From positions 372,001 through 436,000 of the forward strand of contig NZ_JARKNA010000004.1 in assembly GCF_029360765.1 (NCBI RefSeq): 64,000 nucleotides of DNA. Direction: 5' to 3'. The stretch's first letter is position 1; each line of letters opens with the position of its first letter. The DNA comes from Terrimonas pollutisoli (lineage in GTDB: Bacteria; Bacteroidota; Bacteroidia; Chitinophagales; Chitinophagaceae). Shown in pieces: positions 52,498 through 61,692 of the stretch. The translations under genes were made by a program, and so were the position numbers. A model generated the notes under the pieces. It searched no databases. It had not been told where the DNA came from and saw only the letters and a list, made by a program, of their open reading frames with translations.

Positions 52498-54093
52498 ATG
52501 GTTAACGTAAATGAATTGACCGTTTCTCTGAATAGAAGTTCGACTGGCATATTAAAAGCATTCAGCCCGGTTACAAAAGAGTATTTGCCGGGAGAATATC
52601 CTGTTACAACCATTTCCGAAATCAATAACATAGGAACCGTGGCTGAAAAAGCCTTTTCTGAATATAGCAGGAAAACAGCTGAGCAACGAGCTATTTTCCT
52701 GGAAACGATTGCTGATGAGATCATGGCACTTGGTGACGAATTGATACAACTCACCATGCTGGAATCAGGATTGCCGGAAGCAAGATTGATTGGCGAAAGA
52801 GCAAGAACGGTAGGCCAATTAAAATTGTTTGCGGAAGTGTTGCGGGAAGGATCGTGGGTAGATGCCGTTATTGATACTGCTTTGCCCGATCGAAAACCAT
52901 TGCCAAGACCTGATTTGCGAAAGATGTTAGTACCAATCGGGCCGGTGTTGGTTTTTGGCGCCAGCAATTTTCCGTTTGCTTTTTCTACAGCAGGAGGAGA
53001 TACTGCATCTGCATTGGCAGCGGGTAACCCGGTCATTGTAAAGGCACACGAAGGGCACCCCGGTACGCATGCATTAATGGCCAATGCTATTAAAAGGGCG
53101 GCACAAAAAACAAATATGCCTGACGCAGTTTTTTCATCTGTTGTCAGTGATGAAATTGATACCATCCAGTATTTGGTAAAACATGAAGCGATAAAAGCGA
53201 TTGGTTTTACAGGTTCGTACAAAGCTGGCATGTCCATTTTCAGTACTGCAACAACAAGTCGCAAAACACCGATACCGGTTTATGCGGAAATGAGCAGCAT
53301 AAACCCCGTGCTTTTATTACCCGGTAAGTTGGAGAAGGAAAGCAGTGCTGTTGCTACGCAACTGGCGGCATCCATTACATTAGGCACGGGGCAGTTTTGT
53401 ACGAATCCCGGCCTGCTGTTTTTGATAGAAAGCGAGGCTGCAGAAAAATTTATTGATGCACTGGGTAGTCAATTAAAGAGTGTTGCGCCAACAACCATGT
53501 TGAACAAGAATGTGTGTAATAACTACTACAATACTAAGAACAGACTGCAGCAACAAGCGGGTGTAAAGGTTGTGGCAGCTGTTGAGAGTGCTGCGAATGA
53601 TATCAGGGGAGCTGCTGTTTTGTTACAGACCAACGGCGCTGATTTTATAGCGAATGAAAATTTGCAGGCCGAAGTTTTTGGTCCCTGTTCCTTAATTGTA
53701 AAATGCAAAGATGCCGGAGAGCTTTTGCAGGCAGTCAGTTCACTGCATGGACAGTTGACCGGTACTGTTATTGGCCTGAAAGAAGATCTTGAAGTGTTTG
53801 CGTCCTGTATCGAAGTATTGACCGGGAAAGTTGGAAGACTGCTGTATAATGGAGTACCCACTGGTGTGGAAGTTTGCCATGCAATGGTACATGGAGGTCC
53901 TTATCCTGCTACCACAAATGCCGGAAGTACTTCAGTCGGGGCCGATGCGATAAAACGTTTTGCAAGACCTGTTTGTTTGCAGGATTGTCCGGCGGAATTG
54001 TTGCCTTTAGCGCTGCAAAATGAAAACAGCCTAAACATCATGCGAAAGATCAACGGTCATTATACCCGGGAGAGTTTGACCGTTGGCGTTTAA
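52498..54093 (+). CDS. 2-Oxoglutarate semialdehyde dehydrogenase (NADP aldehyde dehydrogenase family)
   Basis: Oxidises 2-oxoglutarate semialdehyde to 2-oxoglutarate. The 531-residue protein matches the KGSADH branch of the aldehyde dehydrogenase superfamily: PIGPVLVFGASNFPFAFS, YAEMSSINPV (E264) and GQFCTNPGL (catalytic C301). This enzyme finishes the oxidative (Weimberg-type) pathway of L-arabinose or D-xylose, and also hydroxyproline and sugar-acid pathways. It lies 43 bp before a GH127 arabinofuranosidase gene, which favours arabinose. A long open frame on the opposite strand is judged a shadow. Confidence 0.92.
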   Translation: MVNVNELTVSLNRSSTGILKAFSPVTKEYLPGEYPVTTISEINNIGTVAEKAFSEYSRKTAEQRAIFLETIADEIMALGDELIQLTMLESGLPEARLIGERARTVGQLKLFAEVLREGSWVDAVIDTALPDRKPLPRPDLRKMLVPIGPVLVFGASNFPFAFSTAGGDTASALAAGNPVIVKAHEGHPGTHALMANAIKRAAQKTNMPDAVFSSVVSDEIDTIQYLVKHEAIKAIGFTGSYKAGMSIFSTATTSRKTPIPVYAEMSSINPVLLLPGKLEKESSAVATQLAASITLGTGQFCTNPGLLFLIESEAAEKFIDALGSQLKSVAPTTMLNKNVCNNYYNTKNRLQQQAGVKVVAAVESAANDIRGAAVLLQTNGADFIANENLQAEVFGPCSLIVKCKDAGELLQAVSSLHGQLTGTVIGLKEDLEVFASCIEVLTGKVGRLLYNGVPTGVEVCHAMVHGGPYPATTNAGSTSVGADAIKRFARPVCLQDCPAELLPLALQNENSLNIMRKINGHYTRESLTVGV

Positions 54094-54136
54094 CAAGATA
54101 TTTTTATTTATAACACAATTTCAAGTTTAGTGTAAG

Positions 54137-56491
54137 ATGAAAAGATTGACAATATTCTTTGCGTTATACTTATCCGTATCGGCAGCACAGAGCCAAAGTT
54201 ATATTGCCGAAAAAAATAATCCCCGTTTCAATGTGAAGCCTGTAGTACCTGTTAAGGCTTATGCATTCAACCTGCGAGATGTAAAATTATTAGGGGATGG
54301 GGCATTTAAAAACGCCATGCAGAAAGATGCTGCCTATTTGCTCGAGATTAAGCCTGACAGGTTATTATATCGCTTTTATAAAAATGCACACCTGCCGGTA
54401 AAAGATTCCGTGTATGGTGGCTGGGAAAGCGAAGGCTTGTCAGGACATACGATGGGGCATTACTTGTCTGCTTGTGCGATGATGTATGTTTCGACAGGTG
54501 ATAAAAGGTTTAAGGAAAAATGTGATTATCTGACAGATGAATTGGAAAGATGCCAGTTGGCAAGAAAGACAGGTTATATCGGGGCTATTCCGGATGAGGA
54601 TACCTTATTTGCCAGGGTAGCGAGGGGAGAGATAAAATCAGGTGGTTTTGATTTGAACGGTGGCTGGGCTCCGTGGTACACCGTACATAAAATAATGGCC
54701 GGTTTGCTGGATGCTTACCTCTATTGCGATAATAAAAAAGCGGTAAAGCTTGTAACAGGCATGGCTGATTGGACATTCAATACTATTAATCATTTAACGC
54801 AGGAGCAATTGGACAAAATGCTCAATTGCGAATATGGAGGTATGAATGATGTGTTGGCCAATCTATACAGTATTACAAGAAATAAAAAATACCTTGACCT
54901 TTCCTATAAATTTTTTGACAAGTTCGTCATGGAACCTTTGTCAAAACAGGTTGATCCGATGCCGGGCAAACATTCTAATACACAGGTGCCAAAAGCTATC
55001 GGCAGTGCCAGGCAATATGAACTGACAGGAAATGAACGTGACAAAACCATCGCATCATTTTTTTGGTCCACGATGGTCAATCATCATTCTTACGTTATCG
55101 GGGGCAACAGTAATTATGAATATTGCGGGCCGGCCGATAAGTTAAATGACAGGTTGAGTGATAACACGGCAGAGACCTGCAATTCGTACAATATGCTAAA
55201 GTTGACCAGGCATTTATTAAGCTGGCAACCGGATAGCAAACTCGGAGATTTTTATGAGCGAACATTATACAATCATATACTGGCATCACAAAATCCGGCT
55301 ACAGGAATGATGTGTTATTTCGTTCCATTGCGCATGGGCGGCAGGAAAGAATTCAGTGATAAGTTTAACACCTTTACCTGTTGTGTGGGAACAGGCATGG
55401 AAAATCATTCGAAGTATGCAGAGAATATTTATATGGAAGGCGCGGAAGGAAGTCTTTATGTGAACCTGTTTATTCCCTCGCAATTAAATTGGAGAAGTAA
55501 CGGAGTGGTTATTACACAGGCATCAACTTTTCCTGAAACGGATCACACAACTCTTACAATTCAGTCAAAAGCAAAAAAGAAATTTGCCGTTCGTGTGCGC
55601 CATCCCTGGTGGGCGACAAAAGGAATGTTTGTGAAGGTAAATGGTAGTAAAGTAGATGTAGCAAAAGATGAACACGGTTATATTACCATCGATCGCAGCT
55701 GGGGCAGTAATGATAAGATTGAAATCACTTTTCCAATGTCTTTGTATACAGAATCAATGCCCGATAATCCAAACCGTATCGCATTATTATACGGGCCAAT
55801 CGTATTGGCCGGTCAGTTGGGTAAAGAAATGCCGGACCCGGTCTACGGCGCTCCTGTTTTGTTAACTGATAACAGGAATGTGGCTGATTGGGTATTGCCT
55901 GCTTCAGCACCGCTTGCTTTCAATCTGAAAGGAGTTGGTAAACCTAATGATGTGATGCTTGCACCTTTTTATAAAACATATGATCAGTATTACAGCGTGT
56001 ATTGGGATTATTTTTCCAACAGTGAGTGGGTAGCGAGACAAGCAGCTTACGAAGCGGAAAAGAAAAAGCAAAAGGAATTGGATGATCGCACCATCGATGT
56101 GATGCGATTGGGTGAAATGCAACCTGAGCGGGATCATAATTTAAAATCAAGTGAACAATCTTACGCAGAAATTGCATTGGGACGTGGCGGACGTGAAGTG
56201 AGAAAAGGTGGTTTCTTTTCATTTGAGATGAAAGTACTTCCGGATGTGGAGTCGGTATTGCTATTATCCTATCTCGGAGATGATAAAGGAAGAGCATTTG
56301 ATATCCTGATTGATGGAACAAAAATCGCCACGCAGGAATTGAAAGGTGCTGAAACAGGAAAATTCTTTGATGTGGAATACCCGATACCTGCTGAATTGCT
56401 AAAAGGAAAAACAAAAGTGGAGGTAAAGATACAGGCGCATCCGGACCGTACAGCAGGTCGAGTATTTAGTCCAAGAATTTTGAGAAAATAA
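54137..56491 (+). CDS. Glycoside hydrolase family 127/146-like (beta-L-arabinofuranosidase)
   Basis: A 784-residue secreted glycosidase with a signal peptide (about 1-18) and an all-alpha barrel. The cysteine-based active site of the family is visible: E346-T-C348 and the pair C415-C416 in FTCCVGTGMENH; E328 in YEYCG is a candidate acid/base. The C-terminal 110 residues form an extra beta domain. It should release L-arabinose from plant glycans or glycoproteins. A strong terminator follows. Confidence 0.92.
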   Translation: MKRLTIFFALYLSVSAAQSQSYIAEKNNPRFNVKPVVPVKAYAFNLRDVKLLGDGAFKNAMQKDAAYLLEIKPDRLLYRFYKNAHLPVKDSVYGGWESEGLSGHTMGHYLSACAMMYVSTGDKRFKEKCDYLTDELERCQLARKTGYIGAIPDEDTLFARVARGEIKSGGFDLNGGWAPWYTVHKIMAGLLDAYLYCDNKKAVKLVTGMADWTFNTINHLTQEQLDKMLNCEYGGMNDVLANLYSITRNKKYLDLSYKFFDKFVMEPLSKQVDPMPGKHSNTQVPKAIGSARQYELTGNERDKTIASFFWSTMVNHHSYVIGGNSNYEYCGPADKLNDRLSDNTAETCNSYNMLKLTRHLLSWQPDSKLGDFYERTLYNHILASQNPATGMMCYFVPLRMGGRKEFSDKFNTFTCCVGTGMENHSKYAENIYMEGAEGSLYVNLFIPSQLNWRSNGVVITQASTFPETDHTTLTIQSKAKKKFAVRVRHPWWATKGMFVKVNGSKVDVAKDEHGYITIDRSWGSNDKIEITFPMSLYTESMPDNPNRIALLYGPIVLAGQLGKEMPDPVYGAPVLLTDNRNVADWVLPASAPLAFNLKGVGKPNDVMLAPFYKTYDQYYSVYWDYFSNSEWVARQAAYEAEKKKQKELDDRTIDVMRLGEMQPERDHNLKSSEQSYAEIALGRGGREVRKGGFFSFEMKVLPDVESVLLLSYLGDDKGRAFDILIDGTKIATQELKGAETGKFFDVEYPIPAELLKGKTKVEVKIQAHPDRTAGRVFSPRILRK

Positions 56492-56522
56492 TTTTTAAAA
56501 AGTTTCATTTTTAGTTTTACTC

Positions 56523-56557
56523 AAAGGGAATGCCTTGCAGTGCATTCCCTTTTTATT
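56523..56557 (+). terminator. Intrinsic terminator after the GH127 gene
   Basis: AAAGGGAATGC pairs with GCATTCCCTTT around an 8-nt loop, followed by a T-rich tail. It closes the arabinose-type unit and separates it from the SusC gene. The rest of the 346-bp gap to 56837 is AT-rich with one candidate promoter box. Confidence 0.9.
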
Positions 56558-56684
56558 TATTGGGAACGAATCAGCATGCGTTTCTAAACGTCTATAAGCT
56601 GTTTACTTTTTTATCAATTAACATTTGGTTAATATCCGCATAGCATTGGTGAATTATTATAAAACATCGTGGGTTAATGATCGA

Positions 56685-56692
56685 TAAATTTG
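56685..56692 (+). promoter_or_regulatory. Candidate Bacteroidota -7 box for the SusC gene
   Basis: TAAATTTG is an exact match to the TAnnTTTG -7 consensus, 145 bp before the SusC ATG. A -33 TTTG at the right distance is not evident, so this remains weak. A sigma-70-like TTGACG/TATAAT pair near 56720 is an alternative reading. Confidence 0.3.
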
Positions 56693-56837
56693 AAATGACT
56701 TTTTAGTTAAGTGTTTTCTTGACGCTTATAATAAACGTGACGCAAGCAGGATGGTTACGGCTTTTACTTGCCGGGCCATACTATTGCGCTGATGATTGCT
56801 CCTTTCTGATTAACCTTTAAAACAAAAAAACTGCGTT

Positions 56838-59800
56838 ATGAAAAAAAAGATCAGGGGTACACTGGTACTCATGGCGGCGCTATGTATTCAACTGTCTCTG
56901 GCTGCTCAATCCAAACTTATTAAAGGAAAAGTTATTGATGATGCCGGTTTACCGCTTTCAGGAGTAAGTGTTGTCGTTGCCGGCAGTAAAGCTGGTGTTA
57001 TTAGTAACGTTGATGGGTCGTTCGAAATTAATGCTGCGCCGAATGCCAAATTAGTTGTGAGCATGGTTGGTTTCGAACCTGCGGAAAAGCCTGTTGGGAA
57101 TGGCGAAGCCATTGAGATAAAACTGCGTAAAACAGGAGAACAACTTACAGAGGTGGTTGTAACTGCATTGGGATTAAAAAGAGAGAAAAGAAATCTCACC
57201 TTCAGTTCGCAGGAATTAAAGAGTAACGAGATACTAAAATCGAAAGAGCCTTTTTTGATCAACGCCATGTCAGGTAAGGTGGCGGGTGTGCAAGTTACCA
57301 ATGCTTCCGGTACACCAGGAAGTTCTTCACGGATATTAGTACGGGGTGTTACATCCTTTCTTAGAAACAACGAAGCATTGATTGTATTGGATGGAATTCC
57401 TATTGATAACTCTGAAACGGGTACAGTCAATTCAGGTCCCGGTAGTAATCGCCTCATTGATATAGATCCTGCTACTGTAGAAAGCATGAATGTTTTGAAA
57501 GGATCTGCCGCTACTGCTTTATATGGGTCGGCAGGTGCAAGAGGAGTTATTATTATTACAACGAAAAGTGGCGCAGCCAATAAAAAGCCACTTATCTCCG
57601 TCAGCTCAGACCTCACGTATGATATGCCTATTTTTCCTGAAGTGCAAAATAAATATGGACAAGGAGACAAGATAGAGACCTCTCCTGGTATTTTTGTTTA
57701 TGGTACTTATTTTGATGGCGACACTAAAAAAACAAGTAGTTCCTGGGGGCCATTGATGGATACCTTGAAAGTAAATGGCCAGCCTGCACAAAAACATAAC
57801 CAGTTAAAAGAATTTTTCAAGACGGGTGTAGGTACCAATAATACTGTTAGTGTGGCCGGTGGCGGTGGTGTAGCCAATTACTTTGCTTCTTATTCTTATT
57901 TCAACCAGCAGGGCATCGTTCCTACCAATAGTTTCAAAAGGCATTCGATGTTCACAAAATTCAACGCAAAAATTTTTGATAATCTTTCCGCTTCTATCCA
58001 GTTTAACTATACCAACTCCAACCGCAACAGTATGCCTGAAGGTTGGATATTGGAGAGCCCTGTATGGACCATTTTCAACGGTCCTATTTCGTATAACATG
58101 AAACCCTACCTCGATGCGGATGGCAATCAGCGGCTATATCGTTATTCCCGCAACAACCCTTACTGGGTATTGGACAACGTATATAATAAAGCAGGTGTAA
58201 ACCGTTTCCTGCCTTTGGTTACATTCAACTTCACACCGTTAAAATGGCTTACAATTACAGAAAGATTGGGCGCCGATATTTATACGGAGCAGGTAAAATA
58301 TTTTGAGAACCTCGGATCAATTGCCAATGTCAATGGCGTTATTGTTGATCGTACCAATATATTTCGCCAGTTCAATCACGATTTTATTATTGATGCCACC
58401 AAGCAGTTTAATGATTTTAACCTGAACCTTATATTGGGAAATAATATTCTCTCTACCTATGGCCAGGGAATGGGAACAAGAGGTGTTGGATTGTCTACTC
58501 CGGGATTTGATAATATGTCAAATGCAGCTACACAAACTTATAGTGAAGGACATTCATTACAACGAAAAGTGGGTTTTTATTCACAAGCGAATATCGAATA
58601 TAAGCGGTTGTTGATTTTAGCTCTAACCGGTCGCTATGATGGAAGTTCAGTGTTGGCAAAGGATAATGGCTTTTATCCCTATGGATCCGCCGCGGTTGGT
58701 TTTGTTTTTTCTGAGCTATTGCCTTCATCGTTGGATAATGCTATAAACTTCGGAAAACTGCGGGTATCCTATGCTACAGTTGGTAATGACAATGTAGAAC
58801 CTTACTTATTAAACACACCATTCTTTGCAGCCAATGTTGGAGGAATAGCTTTTCCTTTCCAGGGTCAAAACGGTTTTCTGTTAAGTCCGACATTAGGAAA
58901 TCCATTTCTGAAGAATGAATTGGTGAATGAATTTGAAATAGGTCTTGAGGCAAGGCTGTTAAAAAACAGGGTTTCACTAGAGTTTTCCTGGTTCGATAAA
59001 AAAATAAATGATGGTCTAATACCGGGTGTTTCTATTGCACCTTCTTCAGGCTATACAGGAACAACTGTCAATAGTGCCAAAATGGAAACAAAGGGTATTG
59101 AAGCCCTGATCAATGCCAGTGTGGTGAAAACTCCACGATTTAGTTGGGATGCTACTTTTACCTTCACCCGTTTGCGCAATAAAGTACTATATATTTATGA
59201 AGACCAGCAGCAATTGGGCAATGGTTTTACACAGATCGTAGTAGGCCAGCCTTATGGTGAACTGTATGGTTCTACCTACAAACGCAATGCGAAAGGCGAA
59301 CTACTGATTGACGATTCAGGGCTTCCCGTAATAGGCGATTACGGTCATGTGGGTAATATATCTCCGGATTGGCAAGCAGGTCTCACCAATAATTTCCGTT
59401 ATGGCGGCTTTAGCTTCAGTTTCTTTTTTGATATGAAGAAAGGAGGTGACTTATCGAACAACGTTGACAGTTATGGATTTTTCTATGGTATGCCCAAAGC
59501 GACCGAAGATAGGGGTAAAAGAGTGGTAGCAGGAGTGAATGAGAATACCGGCCTTCCTAATAAAGTAGAAGTAGAAGGCGTAGATTATTGGCGGAGGCTT
59601 AGTGGAATCAACGAAGCTACTACGCAGGATGCTACCTATATTAAGTTGCGCAATGTCAGTTTAAGTTATGATGTAAAGCCAGGCTTATTGGCTAAAACGC
59701 CATTTAAGTCTGCATCGGTAGGTGTTACAGGCCGCAATCTCTGGATTCATAAACCACATTTTACCGGCTCTGATCCCGAAGCAAGCAGCTTTGGTTCATC

Positions 59801-59879
59801 CAACGGTTCGCAGGGTGTTTATTCATTCTCTACGCCTACTACACGTTCCGTAAACTTCAATGTCAGGTTTACTTTTTGA
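56838..59879 (+). CDS. SusC/RagA-family TonB-linked outer-membrane receptor
   Basis: A 1013-residue nutrient importer. Signal peptide about 1-23, carboxypeptidase-regulatory-like domain about 28-102 (LIKGKVIDDAGLPLSGVSVV), a TonB-box-like TEVVVTALGLKREKR, plug domain about 120-245 with VRGVTSFLRNNEALIVLDG and LYGSAGARGVIIITTK, then the beta barrel with an aromatic end (FNVRFTF). It works with the SusD-like lipoprotein 141 bp downstream. The ligand is not given by the sequence; it lies after the GH127 terminator and before peptidase genes. Confidence 0.95.
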   Translation: MKKKIRGTLVLMAALCIQLSLAAQSKLIKGKVIDDAGLPLSGVSVVVAGSKAGVISNVDGSFEINAAPNAKLVVSMVGFEPAEKPVGNGEAIEIKLRKTGEQLTEVVVTALGLKREKRNLTFSSQELKSNEILKSKEPFLINAMSGKVAGVQVTNASGTPGSSSRILVRGVTSFLRNNEALIVLDGIPIDNSETGTVNSGPGSNRLIDIDPATVESMNVLKGSAATALYGSAGARGVIIITTKSGAANKKPLISVSSDLTYDMPIFPEVQNKYGQGDKIETSPGIFVYGTYFDGDTKKTSSSWGPLMDTLKVNGQPAQKHNQLKEFFKTGVGTNNTVSVAGGGGVANYFASYSYFNQQGIVPTNSFKRHSMFTKFNAKIFDNLSASIQFNYTNSNRNSMPEGWILESPVWTIFNGPISYNMKPYLDADGNQRLYRYSRNNPYWVLDNVYNKAGVNRFLPLVTFNFTPLKWLTITERLGADIYTEQVKYFENLGSIANVNGVIVDRTNIFRQFNHDFIIDATKQFNDFNLNLILGNNILSTYGQGMGTRGVGLSTPGFDNMSNAATQTYSEGHSLQRKVGFYSQANIEYKRLLILALTGRYDGSSVLAKDNGFYPYGSAAVGFVFSELLPSSLDNAINFGKLRVSYATVGNDNVEPYLLNTPFFAANVGGIAFPFQGQNGFLLSPTLGNPFLKNELVNEFEIGLEARLLKNRVSLEFSWFDKKINDGLIPGVSIAPSSGYTGTTVNSAKMETKGIEALINASVVKTPRFSWDATFTFTRLRNKVLYIYEDQQQLGNGFTQIVVGQPYGELYGSTYKRNAKGELLIDDSGLPVIGDYGHVGNISPDWQAGLTNNFRYGGFSFSFFFDMKKGGDLSNNVDSYGFFYGMPKATEDRGKRVVAGVNENTGLPNKVEVEGVDYWRRLSGINEATTQDATYIKLRNVSLSYDVKPGLLAKTPFKSASVGVTGRNLWIHKPHFTGSDPEASSFGSSNGSQGVYSFSTPTTRSVNFNVRFTF

Positions 59880-60020
59880 TAATTCTTGACATAACTGATT
59901 ACTGATTCTTAAAAATATTATTATGAAATGAGCCATTAAATTTTCGAGGTAAATTATACCAACCGATGAAAATTTTATGGCGAATTCCATGTGGCAAAAA
60001 AAAACAATAAAAAATAACAC

Positions 60021-61409
60021 ATGAAAAAAATATTTCTTTCAATACTGGTAGTCCTGTTGATTGCAACAACAGGTTGCAAAAAATTCATCGATGTAAACGA
60101 TAACCCGAATGTTCCGATTGATGTTAGTGAGGGGCTGATCCTGTCACCGGTAGAATTGGATATTGCGCATACGGTTTCCACTGGTTTTGATTTTGCTGTT
60201 GTCAATCACTGGATGCAGAATGTAGCCCTAAACCAGCCGGTACCTAACACAGGTACTTACCAGCTTTTTCACGGGGATATGGATGGTGACTGGGCCAACG
60301 TGTATGTTACCTGTCTTAACAATTTGCAGGTATTAATAAAAAAAGCTGAAACCTCAGGAAATAGTAATTATGCCGGTATTGGTAAGATATTAACGGCCCT
60401 TGCATTGGGAACCACAACTGATCTGTGGGGTGATGTACCCTTCACAGAAGCTTTCCAGGGAAGCGCTAAATTCAAACCAGCGTATGACAAACAGGAAGAT
60501 GTTTATAAAAGCATCCAGGATTTACTGGATAAAGGGATTGCCGATATCAACACCAATAAAGGTAAATCACCAGGCAGCGATGATTTTTTCTTTGGCGGTG
60601 ATTTGGATAAATGGAAAAAGCTGGCTTATACTTTGAAAGCCCGGTATTATATGCATCTTACTAAGGCGCCGGGTTACACCGCTGCAGCGCAAGCTGATCT
60701 TGCTTTAGCGGCCTTGCAAAATGGTATGCAGTCAAATGACGATGATATGAAGTTTGGTTATCCTGGTACTGCAGGGCAGGAAAATCCCATCTTTGTTACT
60801 TTTCATCCTGTATCTACATTGATTTTATCTGAACATCTCGTCAATGGGTTTAAAACAAGAAATGATCCCCGCCTCAGTGCTATGGTAACACCGGCAGAAA
60901 ACACAGGATTGTACACCGGTCGCCCCATTGGCTCCGTTGATGTCGGTGACCTTGAAGATTATTCAAGACCTGGAAGTTTTTACAGTGATCCGGCTTCATT
61001 TCTTTACGTAGTCAACTATACTGAAGCTTTATTTCTAAAAGCAGAAGCAACATTCATAAAATCTGGCTTCGTTGCGGCGCAACCTGTTTACCTCAATGCA
61101 ATTAAAGCTCATATGGATAAATTGGAAATAAGTGATGCCGCTACTACTACATACCTCGCCAGCCGTGGTGTTTTGACGGCCGGTAATGCGCTTCAATTGA
61201 TCATAGAAGAAAAAACAATTGCCAGCTATCTCTCCATCGAAAATTTCAACGACTGGAGAAGAACAGGTTTTCCGGCGATAACAAAAGTGCCCAATGCTTT
61301 AACAGATATACCCCGCAGATTTTTATATCCACAATCAGAAATGATTGCCAATCCGCAGGCAATACAATCCGCAACGCTTACTGACAGGGTGTGGTGGGAT
61401 AAACAATGA
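60021..61409 (+). CDS. SusD/RagB-family lipoprotein (SusD-like_2 type)
   Basis: A 462-residue surface lipoprotein lid for the SusC receptor. Lipobox ATTGC with the modified Cys at 19. The start VDVNDNPNVP-like segment and TALALGTTTDLWGDVPFTEAF match the SusD-like_2 (PF12771) branch, whose partners often take up peptides or other non-glycan ligands. TPR-like helices fill the rest. A terminator follows. Confidence 0.93.
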   Translation: MKKIFLSILVVLLIATTGCKKFIDVNDNPNVPIDVSEGLILSPVELDIAHTVSTGFDFAVVNHWMQNVALNQPVPNTGTYQLFHGDMDGDWANVYVTCLNNLQVLIKKAETSGNSNYAGIGKILTALALGTTTDLWGDVPFTEAFQGSAKFKPAYDKQEDVYKSIQDLLDKGIADINTNKGKSPGSDDFFFGGDLDKWKKLAYTLKARYYMHLTKAPGYTAAAQADLALAALQNGMQSNDDDMKFGYPGTAGQENPIFVTFHPVSTLILSEHLVNGFKTRNDPRLSAMVTPAENTGLYTGRPIGSVDVGDLEDYSRPGSFYSDPASFLYVVNYTEALFLKAEATFIKSGFVAAQPVYLNAIKAHMDKLEISDAATTTYLASRGVLTAGNALQLIIEEKTIASYLSIENFNDWRRTGFPAITKVPNALTDIPRRFLYPQSEMIANPQAIQSATLTDRVWWDKQ

Positions 61410-61455
61410 TTTTTAGTTTAGCAGTCAATCCTCATAAGCAGTTAGAGGAGTTTTA

Positions 61456-61487
61456 AAAAAGGGGTTTCTACCCCTTTTTAATTTTTT
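61456..61487 (+). terminator. Intrinsic terminator after the SusD gene
   Basis: AAAAAGGGG and CCCCTTTTT close a 6-nt loop, with further T-rich sequence. It separates the SusCD unit from the M61 peptidase. The 283-bp gap up to 61692 holds no gene. Confidence 0.9.
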
Positions 61488-61692
61488 ATCATGGCCGTTG
61501 TAGCCAAAAGCATATTAAGATCTTGCTATCAGATCGGAAGACAAAACAAATGCTGCTAAAATATAAGTAGAAAAAGATAAGATTTAAGGCGGCGCGGATA
61601 ATTTGAATCCGGAAGTTTATCATTTATTCACTACTTTTTGTCCTTCATGAAAACGAAAGGCACAATCAATTTTGCCAATTAAACGCCAGCAA

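Noticed and set aside
52425..53264. Long open frame on the minus strand, 279 codons
   Set aside because: It lies entirely opposite the aldehyde dehydrogenase gene, whose catalytic motifs are intact, and it shows no family pattern.
56906..57670. Minus-strand open frame of 254 codons opposite SusC
   Set aside because: Ser/Thr/Pro-rich composition typical of an antisense shadow; the SusC domains are clear on the other strand.
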